Part shown: in pieces, positions 8,233-19,319 of the stretch
Layout: each line of letters begins with the position of its first letter
Position numbering within the stretch: position 1 is the first letter of the stretch
Assembly (NCBI RefSeq): GCF_002943525.1
Contig: NZ_CP025394.1
Location: 2,294,001 to 2,358,000 of the forward strand
Reading direction: 5' to 3'
Source of the DNA: Kitasatospora sp. MMS16-BH015
Lineage (GTDB): Bacteria; Actinomycetota; Actinomycetes; Streptomycetales; Streptomycetaceae
DNA: 64,000 nt
The notes under the pieces: generated by a model
What the model was told of the DNA's origin: nothing
Database searches by the model: none
Seen by the model: only the letters and a program-made list of their open reading frames with translations
Position numbers and translations under genes: made by a program

Positions 8233-9111
8233 GTGCCGCCGTACTCGTCCTGGGCGATGCCCTCGGCGACGGGGTGGGCCCAGGGCATCGAGCCGTACGG
8301 CCTCCCCGGCCAGCAGGCCGGCGGCCACGACCGGCTGCCGGCCCTCGGCGTCCCGCAGCCCGCGCGATCCTGGCTGGACCGGCAGGGCGGGCTGCGCCGG
8401 CTGGTCCGCCAGGAGCTGGTCGCCCGGCAGCTGGCCGAGCGCCTGGCCGGGCGGGACGAGCTACGGGTGCTGGACGTGGGCTGCGGCCAGGGCACCCAGG
8501 CGCTGCGCCTGGCCCGGGACGGGCACCTGGTGACCGGGCTCGACCCGGACGCCGTGACACTGGGCGCCGCCCAGGCCGCGCTGGCCGCCGAACCGGCCGA
8601 GGTGCGCGACCGGGTGCGGCTGCTGCACGGGGACGGGCACAGCTGCGGCCGCTGGTTCGGCCCGCGCAGCTTCGACGTGGTGCTCTGCCACGGCGTGCTG
8701 ATGTACCTCTCCGACCCGGACCCGATGCTGGCCTCGCTGGCCCGGATGCTGGCGCCCGGCGGGCTGCTCTCGCTGCTGGTGCGCAACGCGGACGCGCTGG
8801 CCATGCGCCCCGGGCTGACCGGGGACTGGCGGGCGGCACTGGCCGCCTTCGACTCCCCGCGCTACACCAACGGGCTGGGCCTGACCGCCCGCGCCGACCA
8901 CCTGCTCGACCTGGCGGAGACGCTCAAGGAGCTCTCGGTGCCGCTGCGGCACTGGTACGGGGTGCGCGTCTTCACCGACACCACCCCCGAGGACGCCGCC
9001 CCGGTGGACGGGCGCCAGCTCGCCCAGCTGATCGACGCCGAGGAGCGGGCCGGCCGGGAGGACCCGTACCGGCGGGTGGCCGCCCTCCTGCACGTCGTCG
9101 GCGAGAAGTAG
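8233..9111 (+). CDS. Class I SAM-dependent methyltransferase
   Basis: 292 residues from GTG 8233. The SAM motif I is VLDVGCGQGTQALRLA, motif II is TGLDPDAVTLG, and FDVVLCHGVLMYLSDPDPMLASLARMLAPGGLLSLLV covers motifs IV-VI. The substrate is unknown. The frame is open further upstream to a CTG (8182) that overlaps the DUF3043 stop, so the annotated start may be too short. It is probably co-transcribed with the DUF3043 gene. Confidence 0.85.
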   Translation: MPPYSSWAMPSATGWAQGIEPYGLPGQQAGGHDRLPALGVPQPARSWLDRQGGLRRLVRQELVARQLAERLAGRDELRVLDVGCGQGTQALRLARDGHLVTGLDPDAVTLGAAQAALAAEPAEVRDRVRLLHGDGHSCGRWFGPRSFDVVLCHGVLMYLSDPDPMLASLARMLAPGGLLSLLVRNADALAMRPGLTGDWRAALAAFDSPRYTNGLGLTARADHLLDLAETLKELSVPLRHWYGVRVFTDTTPEDAAPVDGRQLAQLIDAEERAGREDPYRRVAALLHVVGEK

Positions 9112-9148
9112 ACGGCCACTCCGCTACGGGGCCACTCCGCTATGGGGC

Positions 9149-9340
9149 TCAGCCCTCGTGCAGGCTCATCGAGTAGATGACACTGTCGTCCTCGACCAGG
9201 ACGGCCTTGTCGATGCCGCTCTCCAGCAGGCCGCGCCACTCCTCGCCGATCCAGGACTCGGCGTCACCCTGGCTCGGGTGCTCCTCGGACTTACCGGTCA
9301 CGGTGCCGTCCGCCTTCTCGTAGCGCCAGGTCCACCCCAT
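9149..9340 (-). CDS. Small acidic conserved hypothetical protein
   Basis: 63 residues starting MGWTWRYEKADGTVTGKSEE. The ATG at 9340 has GGAG 6 bases upstream. It is rich in acidic residues and tryptophan, with no membrane segment or signal peptide. Its style resembles the small protein at 54474-54683 (both start with a W-rich strand and end in a hydrophobic/acidic tail), but they are not clearly homologous. The function is unknown. Confidence 0.75.
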   Translation of the reverse strand: MGWTWRYEKADGTVTGKSEEHPSQGDAESWIGEEWRGLLESGIDKAVLVEDDSVIYSMSLHEG

Positions 9341-9454
9341 GCCGAGCTCCTCCCGTTCGTACCGCTTCGTGCCGCTGCTGCTGCGAACAGTAGCCTGCCC
9401 ACCCGCTCCCGCCCCATGCCCCGTCCGGATGCCCCGTCCGGCAGGATGGGCCCC

Positions 9455-10015
9455 ATGGCACTCCCCCGCACCCTGATCCTCGGCGGCGCCCGCTCCGGCA
9501 AGTCCACCCGGGCCGAGCAGCTGCTGGCCGGCCACCCGGACGTGCTGTACGTCGCCACCGGCGGCGACCGGGGCGGTGACGAGGACTGGGCGCACCGCGT
9601 GGACCTGCACCGGAGCCGGCGGCCCGCCTCCTGGCGGACGGCGGAGACCTGCGACCTGGAGGCCGTGCTGGCCGACCGGGCGGACGGCGCGCCGGTGCTG
9701 GTGGACTGTCTGGCACTCTGGCTGACCCACGTGATGGACGAGTGCGACGCCTGGGCCGAGGAGGGCTGGCACCGGGGCGCCGAGGCGGCGGTGCTGGCTC
9801 GCTGCCGGGCGCTGGCCGAGGCCTGGCGGGCCACGGAGCGTCAGGTGGTGGCCGTCTCCAACGAGGTGGGGATGGGCGTGGTGCCGGCCACGGCGGCCGG
9901 GCGGCGGTTCCGCGACACCCTGGGCCGGCTGAACATGGACGTGGCCGAGGGCTCGGAGCGGGTGCTGCTGGTAGTCGCCGGGCAGGTGCTGACCGTCAAA
10001 CCCGTTGGCGTGTAG
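9455..10015 (+). CDS. cobU: Adenosylcobinamide kinase/adenosylcobinamide-phosphate guanylyltransferase
   Basis: 186 residues. The bifunctional enzyme phosphorylates adenosylcobinamide and then transfers GMP to give AdoCbi-GDP. The P-loop is LILGGARSGKSTRAEQL; YVATGGDRGGDEDW..HRVDLHRSRR, VLVDCLALWLTH and VVAVSNEVGMGVVPATAAGRRFRDTLG are diagnostic CobU motifs. It leads the cobU-cobT-cobS set, 11 bases before cobT. ATG 9446 is an alternative start. No cobalamin riboswitch was recognised upstream. Confidence 0.93.
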   Translation: MALPRTLILGGARSGKSTRAEQLLAGHPDVLYVATGGDRGGDEDWAHRVDLHRSRRPASWRTAETCDLEAVLADRADGAPVLVDCLALWLTHVMDECDAWAEEGWHRGAEAAVLARCRALAEAWRATERQVVAVSNEVGMGVVPATAAGRRFRDTLGRLNMDVAEGSERVLLVVAGQVLTVKPVGV

Positions 10016-10026
10016 CCTTCCGAGCG

Positions 10027-11151
10027 ATGGACACCACCGTGGATCTCGATACCTTCTCCTCCCTCGTCGAGCGCCCTGACGAGAGCGCCCGCCGGGCCGC
10101 CGAGGAGCGCTGGCAGCAGCTGGACAAGCCGCGTGGCGGTCTCGGCCAGCTGGAGGAGCTCGGCGCCTGGCTCGCCTCCGTGCAGGGGGCCGCGCCGGTG
10201 CGGCCGCTGGGCGCCGCCAAGGTGCTGCTCTTCGCGGGCGACCACGGCGTCGCCTCGCTCGGGCTCTCCCGCGCGGGCGAGCCCGGCCGCACCGCCGAGC
10301 GGGTGCACGCCGTGCTGGAGGGGACCGCCCCGGTCGCCGTGCTGGCCAACCGCTACGGCGCCGAGGTGCGGGTGGTCGACCTGGCGGTGGACGCCCCCGA
10401 GGGCGAGTTCCCCGCCGAGGTGACCCGCTTCCGCGTCCGCCGGGGCTCCGGCCGGATCGACGTCGAGGACGCGCTCACCGCCGAGGAGGCCGCCCGGGCC
10501 TTCCAGTCCGGGGTCGCGATCGCCGACGAGGAGGCCGACGCCGGCACCGACCTGGTGATCCTGGGCGACCTCGGAGTGGGCTCGACCACCCCGGCCGCCG
10601 TGCTGATCGGCGCGCTCTGCGGCACCGACGCCGCGGCCGTCACCGGGCGCGGCTCGGGCATCGACGACCACACCTGGATGGTCAAGTGCGCCACCGTCCG
10701 CGACTCGCTGCGCCGGGCCCGCCCGGTGCTCGGCGACCAGCTGGCGCTGCTCGGCGCGGTGGGCGGCGCGGACTTCGCCGCGATCACCGGCTTCCTGCTC
10801 CAGGCCGCCGCGCGCAAGCTGCCGGTGGTGCTCGACGGCGTGGTCTCCGCCGCCTGCGCGCTGGTCGCCCAGCGGGTGGCCTTCCGGGCACCCGAGTGGT
10901 GGCGGGCCGGGCAGATCTCCGGCGAGCCCGCCCAGGCCAAGGCCTTCGACCGGCTGACCCTCACCCCGGTGCAGGGCCTCGGGGTGGCGATGGGCGAGGG
11001 CGTCGGCGCCCTGCTCACCCTGCCGCTGCTCCAGGCCGCCTCGGACACCCTGGCCGAGCCGGCCGACACCCTGACCGTCACCAAGGTGACCCGCACGCCG
11101 AAGGAGCCGCCGCGGCTGCCCACCGCCGCGGAGCTGCTCGGCCGGCTCTGA
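10027..11151 (+). CDS. cobT: Nicotinate-nucleotide--dimethylbenzimidazole phosphoribosyltransferase
   Basis: 374 residues. It makes alpha-ribazole phosphate, the lower-ligand nucleotide of cobalamin. Visible family features are LDKPRGGLGQLEELG near the N-terminus, FAGDHGVASLGLSRAG, LGDLGVGSTTPAAVL, and the C-terminal GVAMGEGVGALLTLPLL holding the catalytic glutamate. Its stop overlaps the cobS start by one base, which indicates translational coupling. Confidence 0.94.
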   Translation: MDTTVDLDTFSSLVERPDESARRAAEERWQQLDKPRGGLGQLEELGAWLASVQGAAPVRPLGAAKVLLFAGDHGVASLGLSRAGEPGRTAERVHAVLEGTAPVAVLANRYGAEVRVVDLAVDAPEGEFPAEVTRFRVRRGSGRIDVEDALTAEEAARAFQSGVAIADEEADAGTDLVILGDLGVGSTTPAAVLIGALCGTDAAAVTGRGSGIDDHTWMVKCATVRDSLRRARPVLGDQLALLGAVGGADFAAITGFLLQAAARKLPVVLDGVVSAACALVAQRVAFRAPEWWRAGQISGEPAQAKAFDRLTLTPVQGLGVAMGEGVGALLTLPLLQAASDTLAEPADTLTVTKVTRTPKEPPRLPTAAELLGRL

Positions 11152-11912
11152 TGCTCGACGGCTTGCGCTTCGCCTTCGGCACGCTCTCGGTGCTGCGGGT
11201 CCGGGTCGACCGCTGGGACCGCGAGACGGCCGGCCGGGCCATGCTCGCCGCCCCGCTGGTCGGCCTGGTGCTCGGCGGCCTGGCCGCCGGCGCCGGGGCC
11301 CTGGTCGCCTGGCGCGGCGGCGGCGGTCTGCTGGCCGCCACGGCCGCGGTGGCCGCGCTCGCCGCGCTGACCCGGGGTCTGCACCTGGACGGGCTGGCCG
11401 ACGTGGCGGACGGTCTGGGCAGCGGCAAGCCCGCCGAGGACGCCCTGCGGATCATGAAGCAGTCGGACATCGGCCCGTTCGGGGTGCTCACCCTGGTGCT
11501 CACCCTGCTGGCCCAGCTCGCCGCGCTGGCCGGGGAGTTCGGCCGCTCCCCCGGGCGCGGGGCGCTCGCCGTGCTGACCGCCGCGCTGGCCGCCCGCTGC
11601 GCGCTGGCCTGGGGCTGTCTGCGCCCGGTGCCCGCCGCCCGCCCGGGCGGGCTGGGCGCGATGGTGGCCGGCACCGTGCCCCCGGCCGGCGCCCTGGCCG
11701 TCTCCGCCCTGTGCGTCGCCGGCCTGTGCGCCGCCGCCGTCACCCTCGGTGACTGGCGCTACCCGGTGGCGCTGACGGCGGGCCTGGCCTGCGCCTGGCT
11801 GCTGCTGCGCCGCTGCGTGCGGCGGTTCGGGGGCATCACCGGGGACGTGCTCGGGGCGATGGCCGAGACCGCCGGGACGGCCGCCCTGCTCGCCCTCGCG
11901 CTGACGAGGTGA
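11151..11912 (+). CDS. cobS: Adenosylcobinamide-GDP ribazoletransferase (cobalamin synthase)
   Basis: 253 residues, an integral membrane protein with about six hydrophobic segments. It joins AdoCbi-GDP and alpha-ribazole (phosphate) at the cytoplasmic membrane. The acidic motif HLDGLADVADGLGSGKPAED, followed by IMKQSDIGPFG, is the Mg-binding catalytic signature. The TGATG overlap with cobT couples translation. Confidence 0.93.
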   Translation: MLDGLRFAFGTLSVLRVRVDRWDRETAGRAMLAAPLVGLVLGGLAAGAGALVAWRGGGGLLAATAAVAALAALTRGLHLDGLADVADGLGSGKPAEDALRIMKQSDIGPFGVLTLVLTLLAQLAALAGEFGRSPGRGALAVLTAALAARCALAWGCLRPVPAARPGGLGAMVAGTVPPAGALAVSALCVAGLCAAAVTLGDWRYPVALTAGLACAWLLLRRCVRRFGGITGDVLGAMAETAGTAALLALALTR

Positions 11913-12121
11913 CACCCCGCCTCCCGGACCGCGCCGGGGAATTGAGCAGGTGTCAGTGGCCCGTGTCCGGACGGCCCCCGTACCGTTGCCTGGAGTGACC
12001 GGAAGCCGGTGACCGGTGGGCGTCGGCATCATCCCAACATGCGGACTACCATGCGGGGAGCATCTCGTAGCCCAGCGCCCGCCGCCGGGCGTGGACCGCG
12101 AAAAGAACAGGACGCATTTAC

Positions 12122-13618
<1,497 letters not shown>

Positions 13619-13656
13619 TCCCACGGCCCGCGGCCTGGTCCCCCGGCCCGCAGAGG

Positions 13657-13684
13657 AAGGCCCGGCGCTGCTGCGCCGGGCCTT
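13657..13684 (+). terminator. Hairpin terminator after pepA
   Basis: AAGGCCCGGCGC pairs perfectly with GCGCCGGGCCTT around loop TGCT, 38 bases after the pepA stop. Confidence 0.88.
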
Positions 13685-14054
13685 CCGGTGTCCCCGTCCG
13701 CCCCGAATCGAAGTTACCAACCGGTAATCTGACTGATCTTGCGGCGCAACCGTGTTCGCCCCGGGCGAAACTTTGTTCCGTACGGTGGAACTCCGTCGGG
13801 TCGATGCGCCCGACCGTCCGCTTGACGGCCTTGGCCACACGGCCCTGACCAGCGGGTATACCCTGGCAGGCGGGCCGAACGGCCCCCTGTCCCACCCCTT
13901 GGGCACCCCCCGGGGGTGGACCCGGACATCAGCCGCCGTGAACAAGTGCGAAGATGTATTTCCGGCATGACCGGGCGCCTTACCAGGCACCCCCGGCACC
14001 GACCGGACCGCGACCGGCCCGGCGATCCACACCTCATTGCATGGAGGACGTGAC
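13685..14054 (+). other. 370-bp intergenic region carrying the lpdA promoter
   Basis: No coding frame is supported here. The region includes an AT-richer stretch with TTACC...GGTAA (13714-13727) and ends with GGAGG for lpdA. It presumably carries the promoter of the lpdA-sucB genes; a -10/-35 pair could not be chosen with confidence. Confidence 0.5.
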
Positions 14055-15443
14055 GTGGCGAACGACGCCAGCACCGTTTTCGACGTAGTCATTCTCGGAG
14101 GCGGAAGCGGCGGTTACGCCGCGGCGCTCCGCGCCGCTCAGCTGGGTCTGAGCGTGGCCCTGATCGAGAAGGGCGAGCTGGGCGGCACCTGCCTGCACCG
14201 GGGCTGCATCCCGACCAAGGCGCTGCTGCACGCCGCCGAGATCGCCGACGAGACCCGTGAGGCCGCGGACTTCGGTGTCCTCGCGACCTTCCAGGGCATC
14301 GACATCAACGGCGTCCACAAGTACAAGGACGACGTGATCTCGGGCCTGTACAAGGGCCTCCAGGGCCTGGTGGCCTCCCGCAAGGTCCACTACATCCAGG
14401 GCGAGGGCAAGCTCTCCTCGCAGACCTCGGTGGACGTGAACGGCCAGCGCATCGAGGGCCGCCACATCGTCCTCGCCACCGGCTCCGTGCCGAAGTCGCT
14501 GCCGGGCCTGAACATCGACGGCGACCGCGTGATCTCCTCGGACCACGCGCTCAAGCTCGACCGCATCCCGAAGTCGGCCGTCATCCTCGGCGGCGGCGTG
14601 ATCGGTGTCGAGTTCGCCTCCGTCTGGAAGTCCTTCGGCGTCGACGTCACCATCGTCGAGGCCCTGCCGCACCTGGCCCCGCTGGAGGACGAGAACTCCT
14701 CCAAGCTGCTGGAGCGCGCCTTCCGCAAGCGTGGCATCAAGTTCGAGCTCAAGGCCCGCTTCTCCGGCGTCGAGTACACCGCCGACGGTGTCCGCGTCTC
14801 CACCGAGAACGGCAAGCAGATCGACGCCGACCTGCTGCTCGTCGCCATCGGCCGCGGCCCGGTCTCGGCCGGCCTCGGCTACGAGGAGAACGGTGTCGCG
14901 ATGGACCGCGGCTACGTCCTCGTCGACGAGTACATGCGCACCAACGTGCCCACCATCTCGGCCGTCGGCGACCTCGTCCCGACCCTCCAGCTCGCCCACG
15001 TCGGCTTCGCCGAGGGCATCCTGGTCGCCGAGCGCCTGGCCGGCCTCAAGGCCGTGCCGATCGACTACGACGGCGTGCCGCGGGTGACCTACTGCAACCC
15101 CGAGGTCGCCTCCGTCGGCATCACCGAGGCCAAGGCCGTCGAGCTGTACGGCAAGGACAAGGTCGTCACCCTCAAGTACAACCTCGCGGGCAACGGCAAG
15201 AGCAAGATCCTCAAGACCGCCGGCGAGATCAAGCTCGTCCAGGTCAAGGACGGCGCCGTGGTCGGCGTGCACATGGTCGGCGCGCGCATGGGCGAGCAGG
15301 TCGGCGAAGCCCAGCTCATCTACAACTGGGAGGCGCTGCCCGCCGAGGTCGCGCAGCTCATCCACGCCCACCCCTCGCAGTCCGAGGCCCTGGGCGAGGC
15401 GCACCTGGCGCTGGCCGGCAAGCCGCTGCACGCGCACGACTGA
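14055..15443 (+). CDS. lpdA: Dihydrolipoyl dehydrogenase (E3)
   Basis: 462 residues. A flavoenzyme that reoxidises dihydrolipoyl groups on E2 with NAD. FAD site [17 protein letters not shown]; redox disulfide [20 protein letters not shown] site [17 protein letters not shown]; second FAD stretch ISAVGDLV; C-terminal [12 protein letters not shown] with the His-Glu pair. GTG start 7 bases after GGAGG. It lies directly upstream of sucB, its E2 partner (59-base gap). Confidence 0.96.
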   Translation: MANDASTVFDVVILGGGSGGYAAALRAAQLGLSVALIEKGELGGTCLHRGCIPTKALLHAAEIADETREAADFGVLATFQGIDINGVHKYKDDVISGLYKGLQGLVASRKVHYIQGEGKLSSQTSVDVNGQRIEGRHIVLATGSVPKSLPGLNIDGDRVISSDHALKLDRIPKSAVILGGGVIGVEFASVWKSFGVDVTIVEALPHLAPLEDENSSKLLERAFRKRGIKFELKARFSGVEYTADGVRVSTENGKQIDADLLLVAIGRGPVSAGLGYEENGVAMDRGYVLVDEYMRTNVPTISAVGDLVPTLQLAHVGFAEGILVAERLAGLKAVPIDYDGVPRVTYCNPEVASVGITEAKAVELYGKDKVVTLKYNLAGNGKSKILKTAGEIKLVQVKDGAVVGVHMVGARMGEQVGEAQLIYNWEALPAEVAQLIHAHPSQSEALGEAHLALAGKPLHAHD

Positions 15444-15502
15444 TCGCGCCCCACACCCTTCCCCTTCCCTGTACGAAAGACTTGATAGGAGTCGCTGAAA
15501 CC

Positions 15503-17257
15503 ATGGCGGTCTCAGTAACACTGCCCGCACTGGGCGAGAGCGTTTCCGAGGGCACGGTCACCCGCTGGCTCAAGGCCGAGGGCGAGCGCGTGGAGGCCGA
15601 CGAGCCGCTGCTCGAGGTCTCGACCGACAAGGTCGACACCGAGATCCCGGCGCCGGTCTCCGGCATCCTGGCCGCGATCAAGGTCGGCGAGGACGAGACG
15701 GTCGAGGTCGGCGCCGAGCTGGCCATCATCGACGACGGCTCCGGCGCTCCGGTCGCCGCCGCCGCTCCGGCCGAGGCCGCTGCCCCGGCCGCGCCGGCCG
15801 CCCCCGTGGCCGAGGCCCCCGCTGCCCCGGCTCCGGTCGCCGAGGCTCCGGCCGCCGCTCCCGCCGCCGCCGCTCCCGCCGGTGACGCCACCCCGGTGGT
15901 GCTCCCCGCGCTGGGCGAGAGCGTCACCGAGGGCACCATCACCCGCTGGCTCAAGGCCGAGGGTGACACCGTCGAGGTCGACGAGCCGCTGCTCGAGGTC
16001 TCCACGGACAAGGTCGACACCGAGATCCCGTCGCCGGTCGCCGGCGTCCTGGTGAAGATCCTGGTCGGCGAGGACGAGACCGCCGAGGTCGGCGCACAGC
16101 TCGCGCTGATCGGTGCCGCGGGTGCCGCTGCTCCGGCCGCCGCCCCGGCCGCCCCGGCTCCGGTGGCCGCTCCGGCCCCGGTCGCCGCGCCGGCCCCCAC
16201 CGCGCCGGCTCCGGTCGCCGCTGCCCCGGCTCCGGTGGCCGCTCCGGCCCCGGTCGCCGCGCCCGCCCCCGCCGCCGCTCCGGCCCCCGTGGCCGCTGCT
16301 CCGGTCGCCGCTCCGGCCGCCGGTGACGCCTCCGACGCGTACGTGACCCCGCTGGTCCGCAAGCTCGCGGCCGAGCAGGGTGTGGCGCTCTCCGCCGTCA
16401 CCGGCACCGGTGTCGGCGGTCGCATCCGCAAGCAGGACGTGCTCGCCGCCGCCGAGGCCGCCAAGACCGTGGTCGCCGCTCCGGCCGCCGCTGCCGCCGC
16501 GCCGAAGGCTGCCGCCCCCGCCGCTGCCCCGTCGCAGCTGCGTGGCCAGACGGTCAAGCTGACCCGCATGCGCAAGGTCATCGCGGACAACATGCTGAAG
16601 TCGATCCAGACCTCGGCCCAGCTGACCACCGTCGTCGAGGTGGACGTCACCAACGTGATGCGCCTGCGCGAGAAGGCCAAGGCCGGCTTCCTCGCCCGCG
16701 AGGGCGTCAAGCTCTCGCCGATGCCGTTCTTCGTCAAGGCCGCGACCGAGGCCCTCAAGGTGCACGCGGTCGTCAACTCGCGCCTCAACGACGACGACAC
16801 CATCACCTACTTCGACGCCGAGCACGTGGGCATCGCGGTGGACACCGAGCGCGGCCTGATGGTGCCGGTCATCCACGACGCGGGTGACCTCAACATCGCG
16901 GGCATCGCCAAGAAGACCGCCGACCTGGCCGCTCGCACCCGCGACAGCAAGGTCAAGCCGGACGAGCTGGGTGGTGGCACCTTCACCATCACCAACACCG
17001 GCTCGCGCGGCGCGCTCTTCGACACGCCGATCATCAACATGCCGCAGTCGGCGATCCTCGGCATCGGCGCGACCGTCAAGCGCCCCGTCGTGGTCACCAC
17101 GCCGGAGCTGGGCCAGACCATCGCCATCCGCGACATGGTCTACCTCGCCCTGTCGTACGACCACCGGATCGTGGACGGCGCCGACGCCGCCCGCTTCCTG
17201 GGCACCATCAAGGCCCGCCTCGAAGAGGGCGCCTTCGAGGGTGACCTCGGCCTGTAA
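15503..17257 (+). CDS. sucB: Dihydrolipoamide acyltransferase E2, succinyltransferase type, two lipoyl domains
   Basis: 584 residues. Lipoyl domain 1 (about 1-80) with lipoylated lysine in [12 protein letters not shown], an Ala/Pro linker, lipoyl domain 2 (about 130-210) with [12 protein letters not shown], a second long Ala/Pro/Val linker, the peripheral-subunit-binding domain ([20 protein letters not shown]), another linker, then the acyltransferase core ending in [16 protein letters not shown] with the catalytic histidine and aspartate. It transfers acyl groups from E1 to CoA in the 2-oxo acid dehydrogenase complex. AGGAG lies about 12 bases before the ATG. The lipoyl groups require LipB/LipA, encoded 14 kb away. 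Confidence 0.94.
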   Translation: MAVSVTLPALGESVSEGTVTRWLKAEGERVEADEPLLEVSTDKVDTEIPAPVSGILAAIKVGEDETVEVGAELAIIDDGSGAPVAAAAPAEAAAPAAPAAPVAEAPAAPAPVAEAPAAAPAAAAPAGDATPVVLPALGESVTEGTITRWLKAEGDTVEVDEPLLEVSTDKVDTEIPSPVAGVLVKILVGEDETAEVGAQLALIGAAGAAAPAAAPAAPAPVAAPAPVAAPAPTAPAPVAAAPAPVAAPAPVAAPAPAAAPAPVAAAPVAAPAAGDASDAYVTPLVRKLAAEQGVALSAVTGTGVGGRIRKQDVLAAAEAAKTVVAAPAAAAAAPKAAAPAAAPSQLRGQTVKLTRMRKVIADNMLKSIQTSAQLTTVVEVDVTNVMRLREKAKAGFLAREGVKLSPMPFFVKAATEALKVHAVVNSRLNDDDTITYFDAEHVGIAVDTERGLMVPVIHDAGDLNIAGIAKKTADLAARTRDSKVKPDELGGGTFTITNTGSRGALFDTPIINMPQSAILGIGATVKRPVVVTTPELGQTIAIRDMVYLALSYDHRIVDGADAARFLGTIKARLEEGAFEGDLGL

Positions 17258-17270
17258 GGCCTGGTGAACC

Positions 17271-17314
17271 GCCGAAGCCCCCGCCCGGTCGTGAGACCGG
17301 GCGGGGGCTTCGGC
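17271..17314 (+). terminator. Strong hairpin terminator after sucB
   Basis: A perfect 20-bp GC-rich stem closes on loop GTGA 13 bases past the sucB stop. The remaining 247 bases to the next gene end show no coding evidence. Confidence 0.9.
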
Positions 17315-17561
17315 GTTGCGGCCGTCGAGCTCCGGGGAGACCACGGGCCCGGCCGCCGGGCGGGGGGAGAGCACCGGTGGCCGGGCCTGGGTGGCCGGAG
17401 GGTTCCCGAGGACCTGGGGGTGGGCCGGAACCGCTCCGAGGACCGTCTCACCCCGAATCCGCCGACCAAACCTCGCCCGGCAGATCTCGTCGGCCGTCTC
17501 TCACCCGCCGTACCTCACACGCCGTATCTCACCCGGCGCAGCGAATCGCTCGGCCGATGGC

Positions 17562-18629
17562 TCAGACCGACCGGACGGCCTCGGCCTGCGCGGTCAGGGC
17601 GACCGGCATCAGGGCCGACCAGGTGTCGGGGCGGGAGGGGAAGCGGATCGCCAGCGGCGTGATCGGGCCGCCGAGTTCGAGCACCAGCTGCGCGTCGGGG
17701 CCGGCCTCGGCCGCCTCGATCAGGAACTCGCGGTTGACCCCGACCTGCAGGGTGCCCGCCGACTCCCCCTTCGCCACCACGCTGAGACCGCCGGCCTCGT
17801 CCAGGCTGAGCACCGAGACCTCGTACGCCACCCCGTCCTGGGTGCGCGTCTCGCGGTGGCTGGCGCCCTCGCGGAGCGCCTCGCGCAGCGTGCCGGCGGC
17901 CAGGCTGATGCTGTGCTGCGGCTCCAGGCGCAGGATCGCGCGGTAGTCGGGGAAGTCGAAGTCGACCCGCTCACCGCCGATCTGGCTGCGGCCCACGGTG
18001 GCGGTGAGCAGCTGCCCGTCGAACTCCAGCTCCACCTCGCCCTCGGTGAGCAGCGGCCGCAGCGCGTCCGCGAAGGCCAGTGGGGCGAGCACCCGGGCGG
18101 CCGGGCCGTGCTGCCCGGTGATCGGGGCCTGCGAGAGCGCCATCCGGTGGCGGTCGGAGGCGACCAGCCGGAGCGCCTCGCCGTCGGTCTCCAGCAGGAC
18201 GCCCGCCAGCTCGCCGGCGGCGGCCGCGGCGAAACGGACGGAATCCAGGGCGGCGGCCAGCTCGGCGGCGGGCACGGTCAGTCGGGTGGGGCTCATCGGT
18301 GTCTCCCAGTGGTCGATCAGCGTGCGGACCGTGGAGAGCTCGGCGCGGGCGTCGGCGAGGCCGTCCTCCAGCCGCCGCAGGTGGGTGTCCAGCACCCGGT
18401 GGGCCTGCGGCGGCGGAGCGGTGAGCACCACGGCGATCTCCGCCAGCGGCAGCCCGACCCGGCGCAGCCGGGCGATTAGCCGGGCGGCGGGCAGCTGCTC
18501 CTCCGCGTACCAGCGGTACCCGGTGCGGTCGTCCACCCGGGCGGGCCCGAACACCCCGGCCCCGTCGTAGAACCGCAGCGCACTCACGCTGAGCCCGCTG
18601 GCCCTGGCCATCTCTCCGATACTGCGCAT
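17562..18629 (-). CDS. MerR-type regulator fused to a DNA polymerase III beta-clamp-like domain
   Basis: 355 residues. Residues 1-70 are a MerR winged helix (SIGEMARASGLSVSALRFYD, then DRTGYRWYAEEQLPAARLI) and 70-110 a dimerisation helix. From about 115 (TRLTVPAAELAAALDSVRFA) to the end the sequence follows DnaN logic: AGVLLETDGEALRLVASDRHRMA, a strand-rich middle with LEFDGQLLTATVG, and VNREFLIEAAEAGPDAQLVLEL near the C-terminus. It has about two clamp domains instead of the three of DnaN. The start is supported by GGAGAG. The domain combination suggests a one-component regulator using a clamp-like sensor or oligomerisation module; its ligand and targets are unknown. Confidence 0.82.
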   Translation of the reverse strand: MRSIGEMARASGLSVSALRFYDGAGVFGPARVDDRTGYRWYAEEQLPAARLIARLRRVGLPLAEIAVVLTAPPPQAHRVLDTHLRRLEDGLADARAELSTVRTLIDHWETPMSPTRLTVPAAELAAALDSVRFAAAAAGELAGVLLETDGEALRLVASDRHRMALSQAPITGQHGPAARVLAPLAFADALRPLLTEGEVELEFDGQLLTATVGRSQIGGERVDFDFPDYRAILRLEPQHSISLAAGTLREALREGASHRETRTQDGVAYEVSVLSLDEAGGLSVVAKGESAGTLQVGVNREFLIEAAEAGPDAQLVLELGGPITPLAIRFPSRPDTWSALMPVALTAQAEAVRSV

Positions 18630-18780
18630 CCCGCTCTCCACACCCCAGACCCTCCGGCCTCGACCAGGTCGAGGGTCAAGCCTCGCACTGCCCGCTGTCA
18701 GTCCATCAGGAGGACGGCGGCGCCCGCTCGGGGCGTCAACGCATGCGGGTGGGGCGGCGAGCGGGGATGCTGGAGCGGTG

Positions 18781-19299
18781 ATGTACGAGACGGACTTCTG
18801 GCAGCTCATCGACGACAGCCGGATCGCCGCGGACGGCGACCCGGACGAGCAGGCCGACGCCCTGGTGGAGCGGCTGACGCAGCTGACCCCGGACGACGTG
18901 ATCGACTTCGCCCGGCTGTTCGAGGCCCGCTTCCAGCGGGCCTACCGGACGGAGCTGTGGGGTGCGGCGCACCTGCTGCTCGACGGCGCCTCCGAGGACA
19001 CCTTCGACTTCTTCCGCTGCTGGCTGATCGGCCAGGGCCGGGAGGTCTTCGAGGGCGGCCTGCACCACCCCGACGATCTGGCCGACCTGCTCTCCGACTT
19101 CGACGAGGAGGAGGACGGCGAGGCGGAGGACCTCGGCTACGCCGCCGACGAGGCCCACGAACAGCTCACCGGCCTCCCCCTCCCCGACCTCGGCACCCCC
19201 CAGCCCGCCGTCCCCGAGGGCGAGCCCCTCGACTTCGAGGACCCGGTGGTGATGGCCGAGCACTACCCGAAGCTCTGGGAACGGTACGGCCGGTCCTGA
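18781..19299 (+). CDS. DUF4240 domain protein
   Basis: 172 residues. It begins YETDFWQLIDDSRI and continues RLTQLTPDDVIDFARLFEAR and DTFDFFRCWLIGQGREVFE, the typical DUF4240 pattern. It is acidic, with no membrane segment. The function is unknown. It is divergent from the MerR-clamp gene, with about 150 bases between starts. A GTG just upstream at 18778 is an alternative start. Confidence 0.82.
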   Translation: MYETDFWQLIDDSRIAADGDPDEQADALVERLTQLTPDDVIDFARLFEARFQRAYRTELWGAAHLLLDGASEDTFDFFRCWLIGQGREVFEGGLHHPDDLADLLSDFDEEEDGEAEDLGYAADEAHEQLTGLPLPDLGTPQPAVPEGEPLDFEDPVVMAEHYPKLWERYGRS

Positions 19300-19319
19300 C
19301 CGGCCGTCAGTCGCAGCCG

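Noticed and set aside
6500..8839. 779-codon minus-strand frame
   Set aside because: It runs across pspA in another frame and antisense to the DUF3043 and methyltransferase genes, with Arg/Pro/Ala-rich text and no domain.
9100..9455. Cobalamin riboswitch upstream of cobU
   Set aside because: No B12-box-like sequence or room for the fold; the upstream space is occupied by the small minus-strand gene.
15740..16330. Tandem repeats inside sucB
   Set aside because: They encode the Ala/Pro/Val hinge linkers normal for E2 subunits with several lipoyl domains; no separate repeat element.
15512..17374. 620-codon minus-strand frame with Gly/Ser/Arg repeats
   Set aside because: Antisense of the Ala/Pro linkers of sucB; the repetitiveness comes from the linkers.
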